64,000 nucleotides of DNA, from assembly GCF_000024785.1 (NCBI RefSeq), contig NC_013442.1, positions 1 through 64,000 on the forward strand. The letters are read 5' to 3'. The DNA comes from Gordonia bronchialis DSM 43247. GTDB lineage: Bacteria > Actinomycetota > Actinomycetes > Mycobacteriales > Mycobacteriaceae. The translations under genes and the position numbers were made by a program. The notes under the pieces are model-generated. The model was not told the origin of the DNA. It did not search any database and saw only the letters and a program-made list of their open reading frames with translations. Shown here piece after piece: positions 1 through 8,466 of the stretch (its first letter is position 1; each line of letters opens with the position of its first letter).

Positions 1-3
1 CAT
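1..3 (-). CDS. Start codon of the next gene of the transfer operon (partial)
   Basis: Only the ATG is inside the window. A ribosome-binding sequence GAAAGGA lies on the minus strand at about 14-20, ten bases before the ATG, and the previous gene stops 26 bp upstream. This suggests the leftward operon continues beyond the left edge. The product cannot be told. Confidence 0.5.
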
Positions 4-29
4 GACCGATACATCCTTTCGAGAACGAG

Positions 30-1847
30 CTAACGGGCGACGTCGCTGGCGGCAGAACTACGCGGGATACGGGAGGACACCGTGGCCGTGCTGGACGGGG
101 CGGCGCTGCGCACGCCGGCCTGGGCTGCCGACCGCACACCGGAGCCACCGGCAGGACCGGCGGCGCGACTGCGCCCGCGCTGCTGGGCACCGCCAGCGGA
201 ACTGGCCGCATGCCGCCCCCCGCCCGCAGCCGGCGCCGCTGGCCGCGTTCCCGCACCTCCACCTCCACCTCCACCGCTCGAGGAGTGACCGGTAGCGGCC
301 GGGCTCAGCGTGCGCGCCCCCCCACCGTCGCCGCGTGACTTCGATCCGGTGCCACCGGCCTGGCCGAGGTAGCCGCCCTGGGACCCACCGCCGCCGCGAC
401 CACCCATCATCGACAGCGCCTTACCGCCACCCTGAGCGGCCAGGGAAGTGCCGCCGGTCGCGATGGCAGCACCGGCACTGACCCCCAGACCAGCCAGCGC
501 AGAACCGGCACCCAGGCCGCTGCCAGCGGTGTCGTTGGACACCCCGATCACCCGCAGCAGCGCCGGCAGCGCCGCCGCCGCCACGGTCAACAGAACCAAG
601 CCATTGAACTTGGAGATGTCATTACCACCGTCGGCCGCCCAGAACGCGCACGCCATGATGGCTGCTGCTGCGGGTTTGAACAGCACAAATGCCCACGCCC
701 AGTTGCGCATCTTCTCGTAGGCCGATTCGCCCATCCCTGATCCGGAGCCGGCCGCGGCGAACGGGATGAATCCGACGATGACAATGAGGAACGCCTGCCG
801 AATGATCAGTAAGATCACCTGCGCCAGCGCGCCGAGCATCCCGAAGATGGCGATCATCAACACCCATCCGGGTGCCCAGGAGCTGTTGTCGGCCAGCAGC
901 ATCGTTTTGACCTTGCCGCCCAGATCGCCGCCGGTGGACTCATTCAGCAGCCAGATCGCCACCGCATCGCCGACCACGGTCGCCAAGGTGATGATGGTCG
1001 GCATGACCGCGGTCGCATACACGGTTCGGGCTACGATCTTGGCGACGCCCAGCGTTTCGGCGGTCTCCCCACCGGGTGCGGCCATCGCTATGCGGATCGA
1101 GGCGAGCATCAAGGACCCGAACAGGAACGCCACCTGGAAGATCCAGAAGTAGCTTTGCAGAATTGTCAGATAGTTCGAGTTGGCGAGTTTGGGAGCTGGG
1201 GTGGAGAACCACCCGTTCAGCAGAATCCCGAAGCCGTCCGCAACGCCGGCGATCATTCCCTTGACCGCTTTGCCGAAACCGGTGCGCCACATCGCCTGTA
1301 ACGCCTCATTGGGGTGGGTCAGGACGTTGGCGAGCTTGCAGCCTTGCTCGGCGATGTTGCCGGTGATCTTGCGGTTCCAGTTGAGCGGGTTCTTCCAGGA
1401 CCCGGTGTTGCGGCTCAGCCGTTCGCAGGTCTCGTCGAAGCCGTAGGTACCGCCATTGTTGGGGTTAACCGTGCCGCCGACAGGTCCCCCCACCGTCTTG
1501 ATGGCAAACGCGGTGGAGGTGCAGTTTTGGCCCATCCACGGAGCCCCGACCTGTTTGGGGACGCAGAGTTGCTTTTGCACGGCGGTGTAACCGGCCGGTG
1601 GACGCTGCCCTGGTTTCAACCGCAGTGCGGTGGGCGGCACCCCGTACGCCCTCACGTCGCTCTCGCTGGCCTTGTCATACCCCGCGGGAGTCTGTGGCGC
1701 ACTCGGTGCGTTGCTGATCGTGGGCGGTGTGGAGGGGACTGCGAGCGCCGGACCGCCGCCAATCACGATGAGCGACAGAGCAAGCACAGCCATCGCCGCG
1801 GTGATGACCCACGATCTGGCCCGGGGTGGCCGGTGCTGTCGGATCAC
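30..1847 (-). CDS. Polytopic conjugal transfer membrane protein (TrbL/VirB6-like)
   Basis: This 605-residue protein has an N-terminal signal or anchor segment ending GGGPALA, an exported region of about 170 residues with several Cys, at least five hydrophobic segments in the middle, and a long Gly/Ser/Ala-rich low-complexity tail. This is the layout of TrbL/VirB6 channel proteins of type IV secretion systems in actinobacterial plasmids. The GTG start at 1847 gives a GTGA overlap with the preceding gene; a longer reading from 1922 would run deep into that gene. It probably forms part of the inner-membrane transfer channel. The family call rests on topology and context, since no catalytic motif exists in this family. 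Confidence 0.75.
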   Translation of the reverse strand: MIRQHRPPRARSWVITAAMAVLALSLIVIGGGPALAVPSTPPTISNAPSAPQTPAGYDKASESDVRAYGVPPTALRLKPGQRPPAGYTAVQKQLCVPKQVGAPWMGQNCTSTAFAIKTVGGPVGGTVNPNNGGTYGFDETCERLSRNTGSWKNPLNWNRKITGNIAEQGCKLANVLTHPNEALQAMWRTGFGKAVKGMIAGVADGFGILLNGWFSTPAPKLANSNYLTILQSYFWIFQVAFLFGSLMLASIRIAMAAPGGETAETLGVAKIVARTVYATAVMPTIITLATVVGDAVAIWLLNESTGGDLGGKVKTMLLADNSSWAPGWVLMIAIFGMLGALAQVILLIIRQAFLIVIVGFIPFAAAGSGSGMGESAYEKMRNWAWAFVLFKPAAAAIMACAFWAADGGNDISKFNGLVLLTVAAAALPALLRVIGVSNDTAGSGLGAGSALAGLGVSAGAAIATGGTSLAAQGGGKALSMMGGRGGGGSQGGYLGQAGGTGSKSRGDGGGARTLSPAATGHSSSGGGGGGGAGTRPAAPAAGGGRHAASSAGGAQQRGRSRAAGPAGGSGVRSAAQAGVRSAAPSSTATVSSRIPRSSAASDVAR

Positions 1848-2737
1848 CACGTCGTCCACCCCTGCAAGGTGGCGGTGTGGCCGGTGGGGTCCTGGTCGGT
1901 GCTGGGGAACTGCAACTTCCAATCCTCGCCGTCGTCATCCCACAGCAACTCGACGCGACTGGTGGTCCACTGCTGCGCGTTGTCGGTAGAGCTGTCCGGG
2001 GCGCGGGTCGCGTACTCGACGACGGCGAAATCAGGTGCGTAGGAAGTAATCCGGAACGCGTCGGCCTGGGTCAGATAGGACAGTTCGGCATCGGCCATGT
2101 CCCGGTACCACGGCCCCTCGGCCGTCAGCTGCGCGTAGACTTCGCGGCGCTGGGCGTCGGTCATGACCGTCTGGGTGTCGTAGATGGTGCGCGCAAGATC
2201 GTTATTGGCGGCGCCCAGACGCATCGTGATCTGCCATCCCGCCAGCGCGGCTCCCTGCGGGGTATGGGCGAACCCGAACGCCTGCCCCGCAGCCACCCGC
2301 CGCGGTCCGTCGCTGGTCGAAAAGGCCACGATCGCGCCGTCGTTGACCTTCTCCCAGATGATCCCGGCGGGTGCCGGGGTGGGGATGTCAGCGGCCCAGG
2401 TGCCCTCACTGGTGCGCGGCTGCTGCGGCAGAGCCCACCCGCCAGGCCATTTCGGTATGTCAACCCGCCGCCCGAACCGATCGGTGGTCGGGGTGGCGAA
2501 GCCACGAAACGCAGGGTCATCGGAGGTGATGCCCGGCCCGCTGGGTTCAGCGCCGGTCACGCTGGGTGCCGTGGTCCGGGCCGGCCCATCAGAAGAACCC
2601 TGGGTGCGCACCACGACCGCCAGCACACAACAAATGACGATGAAGACGATAAACGCGAAAGCGAGGACGGTGACGATGGGATTGCGCCGGCGGCGCGGCC
2701 GTTCGGCGGTATCCGGCTGCGGCTCAGTCATTGTCAC
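1844..2737 (-). CDS. Bitopic transfer-operon protein, paralogue of the 3171-3833 product
   Basis: About 297 residues: an Arg-rich N-terminus, one transmembrane helix near residues 20-42, then an exported domain carrying HTPQGAALAG and ending in a beta-rich segment with SRVELLWDDDGEDWKLQF. The same HTPQGAALA motif and the same closing pattern (TxxMVWSGSDWLLLLP) occur in the 3171-3833 gene, so the two are paralogues. Likely a channel-associated protein facing the envelope, perhaps of TcpC/VirB8-like role by position (inference). GTG at 2737 has a GGAGG six bases upstream and a 4-bp overlap; ATG at 2731 is the alternative start. Confidence 0.7.
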   Translation of the reverse strand: MTMTEPQPDTAERPRRRRNPIVTVLAFAFIVFIVICCVLAVVVRTQGSSDGPARTTAPSVTGAEPSGPGITSDDPAFRGFATPTTDRFGRRVDIPKWPGGWALPQQPRTSEGTWAADIPTPAPAGIIWEKVNDGAIVAFSTSDGPRRVAAGQAFGFAHTPQGAALAGWQITMRLGAANNDLARTIYDTQTVMTDAQRREVYAQLTAEGPWYRDMADAELSYLTQADAFRITSYAPDFAVVEYATRAPDSSTDNAQQWTTSRVELLWDDDGEDWKLQFPSTDQDPTGHTATLQGWTTW

Positions 2738-2895
2738 CACCCACCTCCCACCGACTCGGGAAGCACGGCACCAACCGGGTGGATTCTGACCCCGGCCAGA
2801 GGGGGCGGCCCCACCATGACATTCAGCACCACGCAGAGCGCAATGAGGAGGCCGATCACGAGGAGGATGCCGAGGAAGAGTTTGCGGTCAGTCAT
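2734..2895 (-). CDS. Small single-helix membrane protein of the transfer operon
   Basis: A 53-residue protein beginning MTDRKLFLGILL with one strong transmembrane helix and a short exported tail. It overlaps the upstream gene by 8 bp (ATGACTGA) and the downstream gene by 4 bp, so translation is coupled on both sides. The position between two transfer genes argues for a small structural or assembly subunit. No family is recognised. Confidence 0.65.
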   Translation of the reverse strand: MTDRKLFLGILLVIGLLIALCVVLNVMVGPPPLAGVRIHPVGAVLPESVGGGW

Positions 2896-3121
2896 CGTGC
2901 CCACCCGCTTCCCGCACACTCGGTGAGCACCAGATCAGACCAGCCACGAACACCATGAGCACTGGTGCGACCCACCAGCCGAGCCAGAGCACCACCGCCG
3001 GCGTGACGAACAACCAGACCAGCAGCACGGTGGCGGTTTCGGGGTCCAAGCCGAATAGGGATCGCTTCTTGTTGGGGTGGCTCTGATGGTCTGGGTCGGT
3101 GGTTCGGTGGTGAACAGTCAT
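2888..3121 (-). CDS. Small two-helix membrane protein of the transfer operon
   Basis: A 77-residue protein with a charged N-terminus (MTVHHRTTDPDHQSH) followed by a helical hairpin of two hydrophobic segments (VLLVWLFVTPAVVLWLGW and APVLMVFVAGLIW). An AAGG box lies about ten bases before the ATG. A longer reading exists upstream but is Pro/Arg-rich and not protein-like. The topology resembles small channel or coupling components such as TrbD/VirB3-like proteins, but that is only a guess from size and place. Confidence 0.65.
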   Translation of the reverse strand: MTVHHRTTDPDHQSHPNKKRSLFGLDPETATVLLVWLFVTPAVVLWLGWWVAPVLMVFVAGLIWCSPSVREAGGHDD

Positions 3122-3170
3122 GGGCAGGACGACCTTTCGGGATATGCGCGGGGGCGGGCAGGCAACGCGG

Positions 3171-3833
3171 TTAGGGGCAGCCGAACGGGGTGTATCCGGC
3201 GAGGTCGGGAATCGTGGTGGCGGGGTGTTCCTTACCGGCTTCCGGGAGCAGCAGCAGCCAGTCGCTGCCCGACCACACCATTGTTTGGGTGGCGACGGTG
3301 GTGACCTCACGGCCTGCTGCGGGGTCGTGCCGGTTGACCGCGATCTTCACCACGGCCCGCTGCGGTGTGTAGGTGTCGAACCGAAACCCTTTGAGTGATT
3401 GGACATTCGGTCCGGATGCGGGCTGGGTGATCGACACCAGCGCCCGGTTGACCGCGTAGGTGTCGCGACCCAGGCCGGGCGCGGCCAGCGTGTTGGCCAC
3501 GGCCACCCAGTCGGTGTCGGGAGCCAGCTGCAGCCGGGTGGTGGTTTGCGCCGCCGCCAGCGCCGCCCCCTGGGGGGTGTGGCTGTAGCCCTTGGCGACC
3601 GCCCCGTCCACGGTGCGGGGACCGTCGACGGACGAGGCGGGCAGCGTCACACCCTGCCAGGTGGTGCAGGCCACGTCGGCGGGGGCGGCGGTGGTATCCA
3701 CTGCCGGAGCGGAGGCCTCGTCGTCGGAGGACGATCCGCACCCGCCGGCGATCAGCAGCGCAACAACGATCAGCACGAGCAGCGCCGCGACCCCCACGCC
3801 GGCGCGGCGGATCAGAGAAGAGGAAACGATCAT
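3171..3833 (-). CDS. Putative lipoprotein of the transfer operon (paralogue of 1844-2737)
   Basis: A 220-residue exported protein. The hydrophobic N-terminus ends in IAGGCGSSSDD, a plausible lipobox, so it is probably anchored as a lipoprotein. The body carries GYSHTPQGAALAA and a C-terminal beta segment like the 1844-2737 product, suggesting a duplicated envelope domain, one copy with a transmembrane anchor and one with a lipid anchor. A stretch AAAGGA precedes the ATG by 11 bases. Likely an outer component of the transfer apparatus (inference). Confidence 0.7.
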   Translation of the reverse strand: MIVSSSLIRRAGVGVAALLVLIVVALLIAGGCGSSSDDEASAPAVDTTAAPADVACTTWQGVTLPASSVDGPRTVDGAVAKGYSHTPQGAALAAAQTTTRLQLAPDTDWVAVANTLAAPGLGRDTYAVNRALVSITQPASGPNVQSLKGFRFDTYTPQRAVVKIAVNRHDPAAGREVTTVATQTMVWSGSDWLLLLPEAGKEHPATTIPDLAGYTPFGCP

Positions 3834-3886
3834 GTCAGCACACGTCCTTTAGCTCGTAACGCAGATGAGATGGAGTAGGAAAACGG

Positions 3887-4165
3887 TCATTGGACAACGA
3901 AGCCGGCGATGATCCACGCTGACCCGAACAGCCACGCGGCGAACAGAATCCAGCGAACCTTGCTGTTCCACCGGACGCCGCTGCCGGTGCGGTAGTGCCA
4001 CCATCCGAACCCGCAGGTGACGATGAGGGTGAGGACCAGTACGATGCCGCCCAGCCACATCCCCATCCCCAGGATCTGGGACAGTTGCTGCCACACCTCC
4101 GGCGGGAGTTGATGTTTCGGCGGTGCGGGTTCGGCGACGATGCCAGTCGAGGAAGCCACGGTCAT
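3887..4165 (-). CDS. Small two-helix membrane protein of the transfer operon
   Basis: A 92-residue protein with a soluble N-terminal 30 residues, then two transmembrane helices (MWLGGIVLVLTLIVTCGFGWW and WILFAAWLFGSAWIIAGF). Its ATG overlaps the stop of the preceding gene by one base (TGATG). The tandem with the 97-residue product upstream suggests a pair of small channel subunits. No domain is recognised. Confidence 0.65.
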   Translation of the reverse strand: MTVASSTGIVAEPAPPKHQLPPEVWQQLSQILGMGMWLGGIVLVLTLIVTCGFGWWHYRTGSGVRWNSKVRWILFAAWLFGSAWIIAGFVVQ

Positions 4166-4458
4166 CAGTTCATGGCGAAGGTGACCAGTGAGGCGGCGGA
4201 AGCGACGACAGCGGCGCCGATGAGCGCGCCGATGACGACCTTGACGCCAGTGCCACCGCGAGCGCCGACCCCACTGGAGTGATCCACCCACATCCAGCCA
4301 CCGCCGAAGATCACACCGATCAGGCATCCCACCACCGCGGCCCACAGGCCGACACCGACGAGCTTCATGATCCGGTCCCCTCCCGGCGGCTGGACCGGGG
4401 TCGGCTGATCGATGGCCAGAGGAGTCACCGTCTCCCACATGCTGACGATTACGGACAT
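4165..4458 (-). CDS. Small pilin-like two-helix protein of the transfer operon
   Basis: A 97-residue protein with two hydrophobic Gly/Ala-rich segments (residues about 32-56 and 73-95) joined by a short basic loop GARGGTGVK. This size and hairpin topology is typical of TrbC/VirB2 pilin-type subunits, but without a clear signal peptide the assignment is tentative. AAGGGA lies about eight bases before ATG 4458, and the next gene starts in a TGATG overlap. Confidence 0.6.
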   Translation of the reverse strand: MSVIVSMWETVTPLAIDQPTPVQPPGGDRIMKLVGVGLWAAVVGCLIGVIFGGGWMWVDHSSGVGARGGTGVKVVIGALIGAAVVASAASLVTFAMN

Positions 4459-4585
4459 CAGTACTTCCCTTCAGAGTGATGTGATCGGTTGATAGTGGTT
4501 GCGCCACAACCCATTGGCGGATTGTGTGTGGACGTGTGAGAGGGTTCGTGTGCCCCGCACCGGCGCCGGCCACGCTGTGCTCGGT

Positions 4586-5305
4586 TCACGGGCGGTCCTC
4601 GTGGTCGGTGAGGTAGGCGGCGATGGTGTCCCAGATGTCGTAGGCCGGTGCGATTACTTCGCGGGGAAGGAGGTGCTCGACTTCGCCGCGGCGCCGCCCG
4701 GTGGGCAGTGGTTGCTCGAGCGGCCAGGCGCTGATGTCCTCAGCGGTGTGCTCGATCCAGCTGTCCACCCACGGGATACGCCACACCTGGTCGGCGACCA
4801 GACCGCCGATCACCTCGCGTCGACGGCGCAGCGCAGCCGATTCGCGCCGACCGGGTTGGGCGGCGACGGTCACCAGTCCCACCAGTAGTGACGGACCGCC
4901 CAGCCCGGACAGATGCTGGGTGATCAGATCATGGGCGCGATCGAGACCGTGCGCCGATTCGCGGGCCACGATCACGACGAACGGTGATTCCTCACCGAAT
5001 CCGCCCGGGAAGCATCCTTCGGCGTCGCCGGCCATTTCGGCCCAGGCCGCGGCGAGCATCGACGCACCGGCCCCGCCGTGGGCGCCGACGAGCCAGAACC
5101 GGGCCGGCGGGCGGCGCGGATCGGTGATCACCGGCTGTGGCCAGATCGGGGCGCACCGATGCGCCGGCGGCGCGAGCACCACTCCACTCGGGACGGCCGA
5201 CACAGTGGGGGTGGCGGCCGGCTGCTCGTCGTCGACGGCCGCGTCGCCGGTGGTGGCGAGGTCATCATCGGCCGGGGCGAGGTCGTGGTGGTAGGCGGTG
5301 CTCAT
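4586..5305 (-). CDS. DUF6668-like P-loop-type protein
   Basis: A 239-residue protein with a disordered acidic N-terminus followed by a Rossmann-like core. FWLVGAHGGAGASMLAAAWA at about residues 70-89 looks like a modified Walker A/MinD-type loop that lacks the usual GKT lysine. This matches my memory of the DUF6668 family found beside ParA-like ATPases in actinobacterial plasmids. It overlaps the ATPase gene by ATGA, so the two products are probably made together and may interact. Whether it binds nucleotide is open, because the lysine is missing. Confidence 0.65.
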   Translation of the reverse strand: MSTAYHHDLAPADDDLATTGDAAVDDEQPAATPTVSAVPSGVVLAPPAHRCAPIWPQPVITDPRRPPARFWLVGAHGGAGASMLAAAWAEMAGDAEGCFPGGFGEESPFVVIVARESAHGLDRAHDLITQHLSGLGGPSLLVGLVTVAAQPGRRESAALRRRREVIGGLVADQVWRIPWVDSWIEHTAEDISAWPLEQPLPTGRRRGEVEHLLPREVIAPAYDIWDTIAAYLTDHEDRP

Positions 5306-6540
5306 AGCCGCTGGCCTGCCGCGGTGGCGAATTTGGTGGCGAAGTCGTCGGCGACGGCGGCGGCCAGGCTTCGGTAGGCATGCCGGGTGCGGTGGTGGAG
5401 CCGATCCCAGTAGATCGGGCCTCCCTCGGCCAGATGCCGGTCAGCTGGTACCGCGACGACCGCCCGCACCCGCTGCGCGAAGTAATCGGTGACTCGTGTC
5501 AACCGCTGATCGCGTCCGGAGGGCGCCTGGTTGACCACCACCACCGCGCGTGCGGCCAGATCCGGCATGTGATGGGCATCCAACCAATCGAGCACGAACC
5601 AGGCGCGGTGAATGGCGGCCTCGTCGAGCAACGTCGGCACGACAACGGAATCGGCGCTCTGCAACACCCCGCTCGTGGCGGGATGGGTGATGCCGGTGCC
5701 GCAATCTGCGAGCAGCACCTGGTAGTGATCGGCGACCATCGTCAGTGCGGTCTGCACCTGGTCGGCAGTCAGGGCGTCCGAACGGGCTGGATCGGAATGG
5801 GAGGCCAGCACCTGCAATCCGGTGTCGGCTTCCACGGTGTGGGCACGCACATCGGCGTACTTGCTGTGCCGTCCGGATTCGATGAGGTCGTAGATGGTGG
5901 CCGTTGACCCCGCGGTGGCACTGGCGTGTGAGGCCGGCGCGACCCGGTGGGCCAGCCCACCCATGTCGGGGTTGACGTCGATCCCCAGGATGCGGTCATT
6001 GCGGACCTCGGCCATGGCCGAGCCGATGCCGACCACTGTGGTGGTCTTGCCCGCGCCGCCTTTCAACGACAGCACCGCCACCCGGTGATCGGCGTAGACC
6101 GGTGCGCTGATCCGGACGTTCAGGTCGTGGTCGGCAACATCTTTCGGCGATTCACCGGCGTTGAGCGTGCCCCCGCTGAGGACGTAGACCGCCCGCCGCC
6201 ATCCCGACGCCGGAACCGGCCGCACTCCCCCACCGAGCACCGATCCCGGCGGGCGGGGCATCGCCCGCGCCGGCGGGGGCGCGGTGAACGCTGCCATCGG
6301 TGGTGAGGCGTGCCGCGAGAGGCCAATGGCACCGCTGTGCTGATCGGGACCCTCGCTGCCCGGCCACCTGGCGGCCGCGGCGAGAATATCGTTGTCGGTC
6401 GTCGCCGGCGATTCGGTCGTCACCGCGGTGCCCGCTTCGGCACCCCGGGCAGGGGTGGGCTGCAGGTCTGCGGTGCCCTCATCGCGGCCGGTGGGTGTGG
6501 CCAGATGGGACATCCATTCCGGGATGTGCGGCTCAGACAT
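5302..6540 (-). CDS. ParA/MinD-like ATPase of the transfer operon
   Basis: A 412-residue protein with about 140 residues of Pro/Ala-rich leader and then a deviant Walker ATPase domain. VLSLKGGAGKTT (about residues 153-164) is the P-loop, LGIDVNPDMGGL the A' motif, and LLADCGTGI the Walker B region. The architecture is close to the MinD-like ATPases that accompany type VII and conjugation loci in mycobacteria and relatives, where they probably position or energise membrane machinery rather than segregate DNA. A separate partition ParA is encoded at 19229, so this one is likely dedicated to transfer. GGAG precedes ATG 6540. Confidence 0.8.
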   Translation of the reverse strand: MSEPHIPEWMSHLATPTGRDEGTADLQPTPARGAEAGTAVTTESPATTDNDILAAAARWPGSEGPDQHSGAIGLSRHASPPMAAFTAPPPARAMPRPPGSVLGGGVRPVPASGWRRAVYVLSGGTLNAGESPKDVADHDLNVRISAPVYADHRVAVLSLKGGAGKTTTVVGIGSAMAEVRNDRILGIDVNPDMGGLAHRVAPASHASATAGSTATIYDLIESGRHSKYADVRAHTVEADTGLQVLASHSDPARSDALTADQVQTALTMVADHYQVLLADCGTGITHPATSGVLQSADSVVVPTLLDEAAIHRAWFVLDWLDAHHMPDLAARAVVVVNQAPSGRDQRLTRVTDYFAQRVRAVVAVPADRHLAEGGPIYWDRLHHRTRHAYRSLAAAVADDFATKFATAAGQRL

Positions 6541-6585
6541 GGGGTGCTCCTAGCGGAAGTGATTGTGCTGGTAGATGGTTCCCGT

Positions 6586-8466
6586 TCAGGGGGTGGCACT
6601 TGGCGGGGTCGACGTCTGGTCGGTGGTACTCACGCTGGGGACCTGGGTTGTCGTCGGTGCCGGGGTTGACGTGATGGTGGGGGTCGGGGTGACAGTGGTG
6701 TCCGTGCCGGGGTCGGTGACACCGTCCTGGTAGGTGGGGGCCTGGGGGTCGGTGGTCTCGGTGGTCCACGGGTTGTACGAGGTCGTATCCGGAGTCGGCT
6801 GCTTGCGTGGCATGTTGAGGCCGGGCAGCCCGTTGTACGAGTCGGGTCCACCCACCGGGGACGTGAGGGTGATCAGCGACGAGTCCGGCGCATTCCCGGC
6901 GGTGGTCACCATGGCCGAGAGCAGATCGGTGACCGCGGCGATGGCCCAGTTCGTGGCGAACTGCACGGCGGTGGCACCATCGGCGGCCAGGGGCGTCTTG
7001 TCGTACGCGAAGTGCTTGGCGGTGTTCCAGTAGGTGACGTCGGCGGCCATGGCGATGAGCTGCTTGTTGTCGCGGAAGTCGGTGCTCAGCTCGTTGACGA
7101 TCGCGGTTTCGGCCTGGTTCGCCCAGTTCTGCGGCAGCATCTCCAGCGCGGCGCTGCCCAGTTTGCTGCCGAACAACGCCAACCCGGCGGCGGGGTTGGT
7201 CAGCCCCACGGTGCCGATCTCGGCGATATTGGCCGGGGTGATGACCTTGCGCGCGATGGTGATCCCGGTGTTGATCGCGATGCCCAGCACCTTCTGCAGC
7301 GCGCCGAACACGTCGGTTTGGTACTGCGGGTCCGAGGCGACCGATGCCCGACCGAGCAGGCTCTGCTGCGGCTGATACTGCAACCCGGCCGTGGTCCCGT
7401 CGGTGGTGGAGATGTCGTTGTTGACCACATCGGCAGCGGTCTTGATCGCGGTGGTGCCCACCACATTTGCGACACTGGTCAAGATTCCGACCGGATCGTC
7501 GGTGTTGAGGTTGAGCTGCCCACCGACGTTGGTCACCAGTCTGGCCAGCGGCGCACCGGCCGGCATGTCGCACGCCAGATCGCCGGGGATGCAGGCCGAG
7601 GCCACCCGTCCGGTCAGCTCGCCGTACCCTTGCGGAGTGCCGGCCACGTCGGGGGCGATACCGCCGCCCGGACGATCGGGGGATGTGGTGCCTGCCCGCA
7701 CATTTCGCACCGCGGTGCCCGGTGTGCCGGGTATCGCACCAGGGGTGCTCTGCCCGTCTGCCCCCGGAAAGAAGCCCGAACCCGGTGGCCGATTGGGCGA
7801 GCTGAACAGCATGCCCCCGGCGACCTGAGCAGCCGGGACCGGTCCGTTGCCGTTGCCGATGCGCCGCAGCAACGTGTCGCCGATCTGACCTCCCTGCGAA
7901 TACGCCAGGATCATGAACTTCGTTGTCGGGCAACGCCGAGCAATATCGGTGATCACCTTGTTCGCCGATCCGAGACCCTTGGTCACCGATTGTTCGTAGG
8001 TGTTACCGCGCCATCCGAAATCGGCGGGATAGGGCACGTAGGTACGGTCGAACTTCGAGCGGTCGTTGCTGAACTTCGCCGATACCGGCACGATCACTTT
8101 CGACAACATGCCCGAATCCTGGCGCGGGTCCTGGCCCTCGGCGGATTCGTTGGTGCCCTGCAACGCGATCGCATGCACCACCGCGCACCCAGCCGGGCCT
8201 GCCGGTCGTGTGGTGCTCGGAGTCGTTGGTGCCACTGTGGTTCGGGTGGTATCCGGTGCGGCAGAAGTGGTGTCGGGCACCCGGCCAGAGGTCGGCATGC
8301 TGCCATCCGGGTTCGGTGTGACCGCCCAATCGCTCCCGGCCCGGCTCGATGAGATGCTGGGCGTCGTCGGATCGGCCAGCGCCGGAGACACCCCGAGCGA
8401 GGTTCCGGTGATGACCAGTGCAGTGACCAACGCGGCACTTCGGTGGTGACGCAACGGATTAGCCAT
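6586..8466 (-). CDS. Exported cutinase-family alpha/beta hydrolase of the transfer operon
   Basis: A 626-residue protein with a signal peptide (ALVTALVITGTSLGVSPALA), a Thr/Pro-rich linker, and a cutinase/PE-PPE-type hydrolase domain. CAVVHAIALQGTNES opens the fold, ILAYSQGGQ (about residue 190) holds the nucleophile Ser, and ACIPGDLACDMP carries the expected Asp region. About 250 further residues and a Thr/Pro-rich tail are extra to normal 200-250-residue cutinases. It overlaps the upstream gene by 8 bp and has AAGGA before the ATG. Cutinase relatives in mycolata act on lipids or esters of the envelope; here a role in opening or anchoring the channel in the mycomembrane is inferred. Confidence 0.8.
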   Translation of the reverse strand: MANPLRHHRSAALVTALVITGTSLGVSPALADPTTPSISSSRAGSDWAVTPNPDGSMPTSGRVPDTTSAAPDTTRTTVAPTTPSTTRPAGPAGCAVVHAIALQGTNESAEGQDPRQDSGMLSKVIVPVSAKFSNDRSKFDRTYVPYPADFGWRGNTYEQSVTKGLGSANKVITDIARRCPTTKFMILAYSQGGQIGDTLLRRIGNGNGPVPAAQVAGGMLFSSPNRPPGSGFFPGADGQSTPGAIPGTPGTAVRNVRAGTTSPDRPGGGIAPDVAGTPQGYGELTGRVASACIPGDLACDMPAGAPLARLVTNVGGQLNLNTDDPVGILTSVANVVGTTAIKTAADVVNNDISTTDGTTAGLQYQPQQSLLGRASVASDPQYQTDVFGALQKVLGIAINTGITIARKVITPANIAEIGTVGLTNPAAGLALFGSKLGSAALEMLPQNWANQAETAIVNELSTDFRDNKQLIAMAADVTYWNTAKHFAYDKTPLAADGATAVQFATNWAIAAVTDLLSAMVTTAGNAPDSSLITLTSPVGGPDSYNGLPGLNMPRKQPTPDTTSYNPWTTETTDPQAPTYQDGVTDPGTDTTVTPTPTITSTPAPTTTQVPSVSTTDQTSTPPSATP

